From Paenibacillus alba (GTDB lineage: Bacteria; Bacillota; Bacilli; Paenibacillales; NBRC-103111): a DNA stretch of 64,000 nucleotides. The stretch covers positions 1-64,000 of the forward strand of contig NZ_JABMKZ010000017.1 of NCBI RefSeq assembly GCF_013204855.1. The letters run 5' to 3'. Position numbers and translations under genes: made by a program. The notes beneath the pieces are model-generated. The model had not been told where the DNA came from. It saw nothing but the letters and a program-made list of their open reading frames with translations, and ran no database searches. Of the stretch, positions 18,848 to 26,987 are shown one piece after another; the stretch's first letter is position 1, and each line of letters begins with the position of its first letter.

Positions 18848-20017
18848 ATGTCACAAATGAAGCAAGGACCTCTTGCCGGCATCAAAGTATTGGAATTTGG
18901 CCAGATTGCAGCTGGGCCTTTCGCTGGGTTGTTGTTCGCCGACTTAGGCGCGGATGTCGTGAAAGTGGAGCGGCCCGATGTGGGGGACAGCATGCGGGAA
19001 TGGCCGCCTTTTTTCAGCAACGAGGATGGAGAAGCCTACAGTTCCAACTTCAGTTCGCTGAACCGCAATAAGCGCAGCATTGCTGTGGATTTCAAATCGG
19101 CGGACCAGCTTGCCCGGCTACAGGCGTTATGCGCCAAAGCCGACGTCATCGTGGAAAATTACCGCCCCGGCGTATTGAAGAAATTCGGTCTCGGCTATGA
19201 CGCGTTAGTGAAGTCGAACCCCAAGCTTGTCTACTGCTCGATTTCCGGCTACGGGCAAGAAGGCATTTATTCGCAGAAGGGCGCTTTCGACGTCACCATT
19301 CAAGCTATCAGCGGCCTGATGAGCGTAACAGGTGAAGAACAAGGCGAGCCTGTGAAATGCGGCGTACCTGTCGCCGATTTCGTCGCTGGCCTGTACGGCG
19401 CCTACTCGGTCGTCGCGGCTATTCATCAAGCCTCGCAAACCGGCGTTGGGAGCTATATCGATTGCTCCATGCTTGGCAGCGTGCTGGGCATTTCCGCCCT
19501 TCAAACCAGCGAGTACTATGGCAATGGTATCGCCCCCAAAAGACTGGGCAGCGCTCATCCGCGCAATGCCCCGTATCAGGGCTATCACGGCAGCGATAAG
19601 CCGTTCGTCATTGCCGCCGGCAACGATAAGCTGTGGCGCGAAGTTTGCGCCGTCGCCGAGCTGCCGGCGCTGGCCGATGATCCGCGCTTCGTGAATCAAA
19701 CGCTGCGCGCCCGTCACCAGAAGGAGCTGGCCGCCCTTCTGCAGGAGGTCTTCCGCTCGAAAACAGCTGGCGAATGGCTGGAGCTCTTCGACGCCAGAGG
19801 CGTGCCTTGCGCGCCGATTAATACGTTCGAGGACATCCTTAGCGACAAGGCTGTCGCCGAAAGCGGGCTTCTTCATGAGCTTCAGCTGCCGAACCAGACA
19901 CGGACAACGACCGTTGGCTATCCGGTGAAGCTGTCAGGTTATGATTTTCAAATTTATCGCCAGCCCCCTCTAAAAGGGGAACATACCGCTGAGCTTTTTG
20001 ATGAATGGGGAGTATAG
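18848..20017 (+). CDS. CaiB/BaiF family (class III) CoA-transferase
   Basis: This 389-residue protein starts with GIKVLEFGQIAAGPFAGLLF, typical of class III CoA-transferases, and has ADLGADVVKVERPD and LNRNKRSIAVDF. The catalytic aspartate is present as Asp177 (PVADFVAG). It would move CoA between a donor such as succinyl-CoA and an organic acid. In the Advenella dithiodipropionate pathway a member of this family activates 3-sulfinopropionate, which would fit the neighbouring thiol dioxygenase; this is an inference from context. Confidence 0.88.
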   Translation: MSQMKQGPLAGIKVLEFGQIAAGPFAGLLFADLGADVVKVERPDVGDSMREWPPFFSNEDGEAYSSNFSSLNRNKRSIAVDFKSADQLARLQALCAKADVIVENYRPGVLKKFGLGYDALVKSNPKLVYCSISGYGQEGIYSQKGAFDVTIQAISGLMSVTGEEQGEPVKCGVPVADFVAGLYGAYSVVAAIHQASQTGVGSYIDCSMLGSVLGISALQTSEYYGNGIAPKRLGSAHPRNAPYQGYHGSDKPFVIAAGNDKLWREVCAVAELPALADDPRFVNQTLRARHQKELAALLQEVFRSKTAGEWLELFDARGVPCAPINTFEDILSDKAVAESGLLHELQLPNQTRTTTVGYPVKLSGYDFQIYRQPPLKGEHTAELFDEWGV

Positions 20018-20020
20018 AAC

Positions 20021-20500
20021 ATGAGTGAGACGACTTTGCAGCAGGTAGACAATTACCGGGAGACATCCCAATTAATTCGTGAAATCTCGACTAGCTTAAC
20101 GGAGGACCAGTTGACCTGGAAGCCAGCTCCAGAGAAATGGAGCGTGAAGGAGGTCGTCGCTCATCTCGTGGACTCCAGCTTCGTCCACTCCGTGCGCATC
20201 CGCAAAATAGTCGCGGAGCAGGCACAAGATTTCATCCTGTATGATCAGGATGCTTGGGTAGCCAGCTCGCGAGCCAACGAATCCTCGTTCGAGGAAATTC
20301 TGTTGGCTTTTGACGCAATCCTTGCGTACAATGCGCGGTACTACGAACGTTTGAAGCCGGAGCAGTGGGAGCACAAAGGGCTGAATAACGGCAAGGAAGT
20401 CTCCGCTGCCGACTTGTTCCAAGGCTTCATCCGACATGTCAATATCCACTTGGCGCAGATTCAAAGAAATTTGAACGCTCTGCCCGCTGCGCTTCGTTAA
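20021..20500 (+). CDS. DinB/YfiT family metal-binding protein
   Basis: This 159-residue four-helix protein keeps the DinB-fold metal triad: His48 (VVAHLVD), His139 and His143 (FIRHVNIHLAQI). The family includes bacillithiol S-transferases in Bacillus-group bacteria. It is the last gene of the operon, four bases after the CaiB gene with GGGGAG upstream, and a terminator follows at once. In an operon with a thiol dioxygenase, a role in joining or releasing a low-molecular-weight thiol is plausible. Confidence 0.8.
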   Translation: MSETTLQQVDNYRETSQLIREISTSLTEDQLTWKPAPEKWSVKEVVAHLVDSSFVHSVRIRKIVAEQAQDFILYDQDAWVASSRANESSFEEILLAFDAILAYNARYYERLKPEQWEHKGLNNGKEVSAADLFQGFIRHVNIHLAQIQRNLNALPAALR

Positions 20501-20503
20501 TAC

Positions 20504-20527
20504 AAAGCCGCCTCTCTGGCGGCTTTT
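20504..20527 (+). terminator. Terminator of the 12-gene catabolic operon
   Basis: AAAGCCGCC (20504-20512) pairs perfectly with GGCGGCTTT (20518-20526) around a five-base loop, followed by T. It begins four bases past the DinB stop codon. Confidence 0.85.
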
Positions 20528-20529
20528 GT

Positions 20530-21035
20530 GCTTCCAGCTTACCGACTCAGCGACTTACCCAGATCTCCTCCACCTCTGCCACTCCACACACCAACAACTA
20601 GCTAACCCTTCTGCCACACACATTGGCAGTCACTTGGGCACACAAATGTAATTCATTCGAGAAGTAGCAGGTTCATTGGATTTACTCCAATGAACCTTGC
20701 GTATAAGCCGTTTAATCCACCTTCCACTGGATTTACTCCAATCATTTGGTTTAGAATGGCTCTCCATGGGCCAACTTCGGGACTTTCCATTGGAAAAAAT
20801 CCAATCAAACCGAGTTTTCGCTCAAGAAAAAGCGAAGTCATTGGATTAAATCCAATGAAATCTTCACTTTGTCCCACTACCGAATCGTCGTTCCGTCTGG
20901 ATACTCCTCCGTTCCTATTCTCTCTCAACGCACATTTCATCCGCCGTCCACCACCTCTCCCACTCCATGTACCAACAACTAGCTAGCGTTTAGCCCATAA
21001 CACGTAGAATGAGAGTGTAATTCATTCTACTTCCA
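20530..21035. repeat. Repeat-rich intergenic region with ATTGGA/TCCAAT hairpins
   Basis: No gene is supported. Two copies of an element containing CCAACAACTAGCTA (20591 and 20972), each followed by GTAATTCATTC, flank four inverted repeats of the form ATTGGA-nnnnn-TCCAAT at about 20671-20695, 20726-20742, 20789-20805 and 20838-20858, spaced 50 to 60 bases apart. The first has perfect ten-base arms. Reading frames on both strands across them simply reflect the repeat. Confidence 0.65.
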
Positions 21036-21095
21036 CTCTTGCTGCACCAAATAAATCCCCCATATTCGGTAATACTGATAACGATGCAAATTGTA

Positions 21096-21123
21096 GGTGG
21101 GTGAGTGGGTGGGTGGGTGGGTT
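21096..21123 (+). repeat. GGGTGGGTGGG run (possible G-quadruplex) and TTTACCTG repeats
   Basis: At least five G3 runs separated by one to five bases fit the G-quadruplex pattern. Directly downstream (21124-21156) is a tandem run of TTTACCTG/TTTACTTG words. It lies about 100 bases upstream of the broken arsR. Confidence 0.5.
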
Positions 21124-21229
21124 GCTTACCTGTTTACTTGTTTACCTGTTTACCTACTTCTCTGCTCCATTCCATTCGACACTTAAATATTCCTTTACAG
21201 GAATATTCCCGTGAAGGTATATTATAAAC

Positions 21230-21405
21230 ATGAATTCGACGATAAGCGCTCTGCCGAGCCTAACCGATTGCATATTGTCGAATTTTTGCGAAATGGCCCC
21301 TGACGGTTGGGGAAAATCTGCTGATTGACTTGAGCTCCGTCAGCCACATGTTTCAAAGCATCTGAACACCTTTCGCCGTATGCGAGAGACAGCAATCCAT
21401 CTTTA
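21230..21405 (+). pseudogene. Broken ArsR family regulator
   Basis: Fragments of an ArsR winged helix-turn-helix occur in three different frames: MNSTISAL at 21230, then AEPNRLHIVEFLRNGP ending at a TGA, then LTVGE, then LELRQPHVSKHLNTFRRMRE. At least three frameshifts or small indels are needed to join them, and the C-terminal part is missing. ArsR regulators of this type often sit directly in front of AHSA1-family genes, as here, so this is probably the lost regulator of the next gene. Confidence 0.75.
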
Positions 21406-21435
21406 TAACCATTATCTTAATTGGAGGAATCGATC

Positions 21436-21948
21436 ATGTCCGAGAACACCAACCCAGCTAACCAAGAATTAGAAATTACACGCATCTTCAATGCTCCCCG
21501 TGAGCTTGTATTTAAAGTTTGGACCGAGGCGGAACACCTGGAGAAATGGTGGGGGCCCAAGGGACTAACATTAAAAGTAGCCAGTCTAGACCTGCGTCCT
21601 GGCGGCTCCTTTCATTACAGCATGACAACACCGGATGGTCAGATCATGTGGGGTCTGTTTAACTATCGTGAAATTTCACCCTCTGACAAGCTTGTTTTCA
21701 CGAATTCTTTTTCCGATGAGGAAGGCAATGTTACCCGCGCAGCATTTAGCGCTGCTTTTCCGCTGGAGATTCTTAATGTATTAACGTTTGAAGAACTGGA
21801 TGGCAAAACAAAGGTTACGCTTCGCGGCGGCCCCCTCGATGCTTCAGACGAAGAAAAACAATTCTTCGCCGGCATGTTCGACAGCATGCGCCAAGGCTTC
21901 GGCGGAACCTTCGATCAACTGGACGATTACTTGGCAGCGATTGCCTAA
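21436..21948 (+). CDS. SRPBCC (AHSA1-like) domain protein
   Basis: This 170-residue protein is an activator of Hsp90 ATPase 1-like START-fold protein: ITRIFNAPRELVFKVWTEAEHLEKWWGPKG near the start and a LRPGGSFHYSMTTPDG strand. Such proteins bind small hydrophobic ligands; their cellular roles in Firmicutes are mostly unknown. The ATG at 21436 follows TTGGAGGAATCGATC. Its usual ArsR partner upstream is broken, so expression may no longer be repressed. Confidence 0.85.
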   Translation: MSENTNPANQELEITRIFNAPRELVFKVWTEAEHLEKWWGPKGLTLKVASLDLRPGGSFHYSMTTPDGQIMWGLFNYREISPSDKLVFTNSFSDEEGNVTRAAFSAAFPLEILNVLTFEELDGKTKVTLRGGPLDASDEEKQFFAGMFDSMRQGFGGTFDQLDDYLAAIA

Positions 21949-21979
21949 ACAAATACCTAAATCAATGGCTAAATATACG

Positions 21980-22003
21980 CCGACTCTGCGGAGTCGGTTT
22001 TTT
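21980..22003 (+). terminator. Terminator after the AHSA1-like gene
   Basis: CCGACTC (21980-21986) and GAGTCGG (21991-21997) form a perfect stem with a four-base loop, followed by six T. Confidence 0.85.
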
Positions 22004-22090
22004 CTTTCATCTGGGAGTTGTTAGCGCCATATCGTTTATACTAAAATAAAGCTAAGGATTGAAAAAAGTTCACAAGAAAAGGTGTCATTC

Positions 22091-23647
22091 ATGAGCATAT
22101 TAAACGTAGAGAAATTAAGTCACGGCTTCGGAGACCGCGCCATCTTCAACGATGTCTCCTTCCGTCTGCTCAAAGGCGAGCATATCGGACTCATCGGCGC
22201 AAACGGTGAAGGGAAATCTACCTTCATGAACATCATCACAGGCAAGCTTCAGCCGGATGACGGGAAGGTCGAATGGTCCAAGCGCATGCGCGTTGGCTAT
22301 CTGGATCAGCATGCCGTGCTGAACAAAGGCATGACTATCCGCGACGTCCTGAAGGGCGCCTTCCAATACCTGTTCGATATGGAGCAGGAAATGAACGATA
22401 TGTACGGCCGAATGGGCGATGTGTCGCCCGAAGAGCTCGAGCGGATGCTTGAAGATGTAGGAACGATTCAAGATACGCTAACGAATCAAGATTTCTACAT
22501 GATTGATGCCAAAATCGAAGAAACAGCCCGCGGGTTGGGGCTTACAGATATTGGACTCGAGAAAGATGTCCATGATTTAAGCGGCGGACAACGGACCAAA
22601 GTATTGCTGTCCAAGCTCCTGCTTGAGAAGCCGGACATTCTGCTCCTCGATGAGCCTACCAACTATCTCGACGAGCAGCATATCGAATGGTTAAGACGCT
22701 ACCTGCAAGAGTATGAGAATGCCTTCATCCTCATCTCCCATGACATTCCGTTCCTGAATAGCGTAATCAACTTGATTTATCACATGGAGAATCAGGAATT
22801 AAACCGTTATGTTGGTGACTACGAGCATTTCCAACAGGTTCATGAAATGAGAAAGCAGCAGCATGAATCGGCCTACAAACGTCAGCAGCAAGAAATTTCC
22901 GAGCTGAAAGATTTCGTAGCCCGCAACAAAGCGAGTGTTGCCACACGGAATATGGCCATGTCCCGGCAAAAGAAGCTCGATAAGATGGAAGTCCTCGAGC
23001 TGGCTAAGGAGAAACCGAAGCCTCAGTTCAGCTTCAAAGATGCGCGAACGTCCAGCAAACTGATTTTCGAAGCTAAGGAGCTTGTTATCGGTTATGGCGA
23101 TCCTCTTTCCAGAGCACTTGATCTCCGCATGGAACGCGGTCAGAAGATTGCCCTTGTTGGTGCCAACGGGATCGGGAAAACGACGCTGCTGCGCAGCATT
23201 CTAGGCGAAATCCCAGCACTGTCCGGCACCGTTCAAAAGGGTGAGAATCTCTTCATCGGTTATTTCCAACAGGAAATGAAAGATACGAACTACAACACCT
23301 GTATCGAAGAAGTCTGGAACGAGTTCCCTTCGTTCACCCAGTTCGAAGTACGCGCGGCGCTCGCAAAATGCGGGCTTACCACCAAGCATATCGAGAGCAA
23401 AATTGCCGTGCTCAGCGGCGGCGAGAAAGCCAAGGTCCGTCTATGCAAGCTGATCAACCGCGAAACCAACCTGCTCGTGCTCGATGAGCCTACCAACCAT
23501 TTGGACGTAGATGCCAAAGAAGAGCTGAAACGTGCGCTGCAAGCGTATAAGGGAAGCATTCTGCTTATTTCCCACGAACCGGAATTTTATCGTGACGTTG
23601 TGACAGAGACCTGGAACTGTGAATCCTGGACGACCAAGGTATTCTAG
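22091..23647 (+). CDS. ABC-F family ATP-binding protein
   Basis: This 518-residue soluble protein has two ABC ATPase domains, with Walker A GANGEGKS (near residue 36) and GANGIGKT (near 355), signatures LSGGQRTKV and LSGGEKAKV, and Walker B LLLDEPTNYLD and LVLDEPTNHLD. No membrane segments are present. A charged linker of about 80 residues joins the two. ABC-F proteins act on the ribosome as translation factors or give antibiotic resistance. The short linker and WNCESWTTKVF end resemble the housekeeping YkpA/YbiT group. The ATG at 22091 follows AAAAGG. Confidence 0.9.
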   Translation: MSILNVEKLSHGFGDRAIFNDVSFRLLKGEHIGLIGANGEGKSTFMNIITGKLQPDDGKVEWSKRMRVGYLDQHAVLNKGMTIRDVLKGAFQYLFDMEQEMNDMYGRMGDVSPEELERMLEDVGTIQDTLTNQDFYMIDAKIEETARGLGLTDIGLEKDVHDLSGGQRTKVLLSKLLLEKPDILLLDEPTNYLDEQHIEWLRRYLQEYENAFILISHDIPFLNSVINLIYHMENQELNRYVGDYEHFQQVHEMRKQQHESAYKRQQQEISELKDFVARNKASVATRNMAMSRQKKLDKMEVLELAKEKPKPQFSFKDARTSSKLIFEAKELVIGYGDPLSRALDLRMERGQKIALVGANGIGKTTLLRSILGEIPALSGTVQKGENLFIGYFQQEMKDTNYNTCIEEVWNEFPSFTQFEVRAALAKCGLTTKHIESKIAVLSGGEKAKVRLCKLINRETNLLVLDEPTNHLDVDAKEELKRALQAYKGSILLISHEPEFYRDVVTETWNCESWTTKVF

Positions 23648-23656
23648 TCCTGAACC

Positions 23657-23697
23657 AAAGAACCTTACTCCTGTGAGAACAGTGTGTAAGGTTCTTT
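23657..23697 (+). terminator. Terminator after the ABC-F gene
   Basis: AAAGAACCTTAC (23657-23668) pairs perfectly with GTAAGGTTCTTT (23686-23697). It lies ten bases past the stop and may serve both converging transcripts. Confidence 0.7.
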
Positions 23698-23805
23698 ATC
23701 ATTTCGCAAGAGCTGCCGTATGGGCTAGTTTCTCCCTGATCACCCATGTTTCTATCCACGCGTATCAAAGATTTCCACCCTGCGGTCATCTCCTCCTCTG
23801 TGTCA

Positions 23806-25392
23806 CTATTCAGCAATCCTTCTGATTACGTTGTCCTTCGTAGATCTAATCAAAATCGCATCGTTGTAGACATTTACGTCCGAAACCTGATCAGCTACAG
23901 CCAAATCAAGCTTGCCCTCACTGTCTATAATCTTAAGCCCATACGCTTCCCCGGCTGCAAGTTTGGCCACAATTTTACCATTAACGACTTGTACGCTTTC
24001 CACCGGTTCATTCAAAATCAGCTTATCTTCGCCATTGGGGATGGCCTTGTAAAGATTGGATTGTCCCTTGGCGTCCAAAGAAATATAGAAAATATGACCA
24101 TCCACTTCATCAAACCATCCAGCCACTTTATTGTCCGATTCCTTCTGTTCAAGGGTCCCGTCCATGTTGGATACGTATAGGTTATGATCGGCATCTTTCA
24201 CATAATAGAGCTTGTTATGGATGATTTTAAAATAACGGACTCCGGCATTCATCAATTTGGTAGTTTCATTGGTTATAAGATTAATCTTGTGTATCTGATT
24301 TAACTCACTCGTGGTAACCGGATATGAAGAGGCCAGTACATAAATATCGTCTCCGATGACTGTCGTGGACTGGTCCTTGCTGAACCCTGTGCCTTCACCC
24401 GCGGTGACATACCATCCATAGATATGCTTAGAGTCCCCTGCCTGAATCCCATCCTTGTACTCTTTCCCCAATGGGACAACCCGCAAATTATCTCCACCGG
24501 GAGGGACCCACTGCTGGATAAGCAGGGTGCCTTTCGACGTCTTTTTAAAATCCAGATAACCCCGCTGCTCTAAGCTCCCTTTGCCAGCATCGTTTACTTT
24601 GACATAGTTATCTGATCCCATGATCGCTCCACCCGTATGATAAGAAAACCAAAGCTCTCCATCTCTGATCTCAAATTTAACGTCTTTATTAATGCCATAC
24701 TTGGAATCTGGCTCGTAGGAATAGACTTCCTCTTTCTTCGTGGTGTTTTGTACGGGTACTCGAATCACTTGGTTCGTGCTCCCCGTCGTTTCCACATAAT
24801 AATAGTGATCTTGGAAAATCGCCACGCTGCTCTCACCTGAAGATACCGGAAGATTCACAGCTTCCATGTGCGGATTGCCAGAAGTGATGGAAAGTCCCTC
24901 CGCATCATCCCACGCATAGTCCCAACCAAATTCATCATGAGCATAATGCCAAGTAAGAGGAAAATACACAACATCGTTAAAGCTCAGCAAAGGGTAATCT
25001 TCTTTGGAGTTATCCACAGCCAACCCATTTATCGTCATGGCGTACTCAGGAATACTGGCCTTGCTGCTTTTGGCATTTGGATGACCGGACAGGTATGGCA
25101 CATAGGAGGATGTCACTTTTCCTTTGGTTACGCTAAGACCATCTTGCACTGTCCAAGTCGTCTCCAATCCCAGAAGCCTGGCATCGTACCACGTCATCGG
25201 AAAATAAGTGATGTCCTTATACACCAGAAGCGGATATTCCCGTGTTTGATTATCGACATTGTTGCCATTTAACTTGACCGCGAATGTTGGCAGCGTTACT
25301 TTCACCGTTTGCTCGGATGCGAAACTTTGGCCAGCTGGCCATATCAAGCTCATACACCCCGTAAGCAGTACACTCCATACCACATTTTTCAC
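23806..25392 (-). CDS. Secreted protein with two stalk-like repeats and a DUF5050-like propeller
   Basis: This 528-residue protein begins at a GTG (25392) with GGAGGG upstream and a signal peptide (KNVVWSVLLTGCMSLIWPAG). A lipobox-like TGC is present, but it is not clearly a lipoprotein. Two related repeats follow (YPLLVYKDITYFPMTWYDA and YPLLSFNDVVYFPLTWHYA) like copper amine oxidase N-terminal stalk modules. The rest has repeated strands such as YFKIIHNKLYYVKDADHNLY and IFYISLDAKGQSNLYKA, typical of DUF5050 beta-propellers. It is extracellular; the function is unknown. An upstream in-frame extension has no supporting start. Confidence 0.72.
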   Translation of the reverse strand: MKNVVWSVLLTGCMSLIWPAGQSFASEQTVKVTLPTFAVKLNGNNVDNQTREYPLLVYKDITYFPMTWYDARLLGLETTWTVQDGLSVTKGKVTSSYVPYLSGHPNAKSSKASIPEYAMTINGLAVDNSKEDYPLLSFNDVVYFPLTWHYAHDEFGWDYAWDDAEGLSITSGNPHMEAVNLPVSSGESSVAIFQDHYYYVETTGSTNQVIRVPVQNTTKKEEVYSYEPDSKYGINKDVKFEIRDGELWFSYHTGGAIMGSDNYVKVNDAGKGSLEQRGYLDFKKTSKGTLLIQQWVPPGGDNLRVVPLGKEYKDGIQAGDSKHIYGWYVTAGEGTGFSKDQSTTVIGDDIYVLASSYPVTTSELNQIHKINLITNETTKLMNAGVRYFKIIHNKLYYVKDADHNLYVSNMDGTLEQKESDNKVAGWFDEVDGHIFYISLDAKGQSNLYKAIPNGEDKLILNEPVESVQVVNGKIVAKLAAGEAYGLKIIDSEGKLDLAVADQVSDVNVYNDAILIRSTKDNVIRRIAE

Positions 25393-25493
25393 CAGAATAA
25401 CCCTCCCTTCCCATATTTGTACATACATTAGACGAGAGAGAGATTTCTTTTGTTTCGTTCCAGACTTTGTAAAATTTCCGACAATTTTCTCCC

Positions 25494-25534
25494 AAAAAAA
25501 GCCGCCAAGGACTTCACTCGAAGTCAGCGACCGC
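25494..25534 (-). terminator. Terminator between the membrane protein and the secreted protein
   Basis: On the minus strand a stem built on GACTTC/GAAGTC with outer GCGG/CCGC pairing is followed by seven U (plus-strand A at 25494-25500). It is just downstream of the 144-residue gene. Confidence 0.7.
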
Positions 25535-25550
25535 TTTGGGGAGCTATTTC

Positions 25551-25985
25551 CTATCGGAGGAGTATTTTTTTGAGAAGAAGACCTATGCCTACACCTACGA
25601 AACAGAACAACAAGGACAACCAAACAGGGCCCAAGAAGTAGGGCGAGTAAATCATACCAACCGTTGCAAAAAAAGCCGCACTCACATAAGGCAGGAAAGA
25701 CAGAGGCTGCTCCTTTTCATCCGCATCGCGATACGCATCCCAAATCCCAAACATATACACGCAAGGGTAGAACATCAGCCATTCATAATCCGTCGTCTCA
25801 ATAGCTCCAGCAATATTCCCTTGGAAGCTCATTTGGATCGAGACATTTAAATCGGACTGCACATTAATCAAAACTTCCAGTGCAATTAATACGACACCCT
25901 TCAAGTATTTCTTATTCAAAAATTGCCCGAAACCAGGAAGCGCTATGCTCCATAGGAGCCGTTCTATTTTATGTCCCTTGACCAC
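25551..25985 (-). CDS. Small multi-pass membrane protein
   Basis: This 144-residue protein has about four hydrophobic helices. The N-terminal IERLLWSIALPGFGQFLNKKYLKG resembles the start of TM2/DUF5683-type membrane proteins, with a conserved PGFGQ turn, and the C-terminus is a long hydrophobic helix ending KKILLR. It starts with GTG after GCGGGGGTATTT. No function can be assigned. Confidence 0.65.
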   Translation of the reverse strand: MVKGHKIERLLWSIALPGFGQFLNKKYLKGVVLIALEVLINVQSDLNVSIQMSFQGNIAGAIETTDYEWLMFYPCVYMFGIWDAYRDADEKEQPLSFLPYVSAAFFATVGMIYSPYFLGPVWLSLLFCFVGVGIGLLLKKILLR

Positions 25986-25997
25986 AAATACCCCCGC

Positions 25998-26144
25998 TTA
26001 CACAGAGAGAAGTGCATGACACGCAATTGCACCTTGTCTTTTTCTTAAATAACATATATTTGTAAAGGTCAGGGGCGTGAATTCACCAGAAGGTAATCTA
26101 CTGTGTTCTATTTTCTTAGCCATGATCATTTCTTCTTGCTTCAT
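25998..26144 (-). CDS. Possible small protein (48 aa)
   Basis: An ATG at 26144 with GGGGAGGCTTCATCA upstream opens a frame of 48 codons (MKQEEMIMAKKIEHSRLPSG at its start) ending 12 bases before the next gene. It has no recognisable domain. The ribosome binding site and tight spacing are the only support; it could equally be a fragment. Confidence 0.35.
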   Translation of the reverse strand: MKQEEMIMAKKIEHSRLPSGEFTPLTFTNICYLRKRQGAIACHALLSV

Positions 26145-26244
26145 TGATGAAGCCTCCCCATTCTAGGTTGTCAGCATTGTTTAGTTTTTCCTTAAATGTA
26201 AGGTTCTTATGTATTTAAAATTTTCTTGATTGTCCGCCGCGAGC

Positions 26245-26876
26245 TCAATCATGGGAAATGGGCGGATAATAATGAAGCAATAAACTCTTTTGAACATGCA
26301 GCCTATTCTCCGCTTGCTGATAGATAATCGACTTTTCTGATTCAATTAGCTCCTCTTCGATCTCAAAGCCCGGATTCACAGGCATATCATGCATGATGTA
26401 AGGAGAGCAGCCGGCTAGATTTTTCCTATTGATCTGAAAAGGCATCATCGTTTGAATTCTTCTATTTTTCTCTTCTTGATAATGGCTATTCTGATAATTC
26501 TCCATGTCCACCCAGGTGTCCGTATAAATAAAATCAGTCCTTGGTATAGCCTCGGATATATAATTCATGTTCTCCACATATCCACTCTGATAAGCATTCT
26601 CCATCAGCGCTTCATCCCATGATGCTTCGTTCACGATTGGCGTTACCAATAAAAGGCGAATACCCAAAGTAACACAACCTGCTATCAGCGAATTAACGAC
26701 ATTATTATGAATCCCCACATAGGTCAGCGTAATACCTTCAAACGTACCTTTTACCTCATAAATGGTCATTAAATCAGCCATTGCCTGACAAGGGTGGTAC
26801 TTCTCACAACATCCATTAATGACCGGGACTTGGGAATAGGCAGCATGTCCTTAACCACTTTCGTATATTTATACAT
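26245..26876 (-). pseudogene. Truncated, frameshifted carbamoyltransferase
   Basis: The long frame ending at 26245 encodes the C-terminal half of an aspartate/ornithine carbamoyltransferase: an HPCQ-type motif (GCCEKYHPCQAMADLMTIYE), the second-domain start YVGIHNNVVNSLIAGC, and an MHDMPVNPGFEI loop. The YSQVPVINGC part lies upstream of the first in-frame ATG, and one base appears lost near 26847, because the preceding KVVKDM is in another frame. The N-terminal carbamoyl-phosphate domain with its STRT motif is absent. The remnant cannot be catalytically active. Confidence 0.72.
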
Positions 26877-26987
26877 TAAAATGAATATAAATACATATTG
26901 GGTTTAGGATAATGTTATGTCAATAGCTTTGGTGGGAGCTCTTTCGCATCAGGACAACAAAAGCAGCCAGACAAGGCTGCTTCTTAA

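Noticed and set aside
20653-20986. Genes on either strand across the ATTGGA repeats
   Set aside because: Both frames read the same palindromic repeat, with no ribosome binding sites and no recognisable domain.
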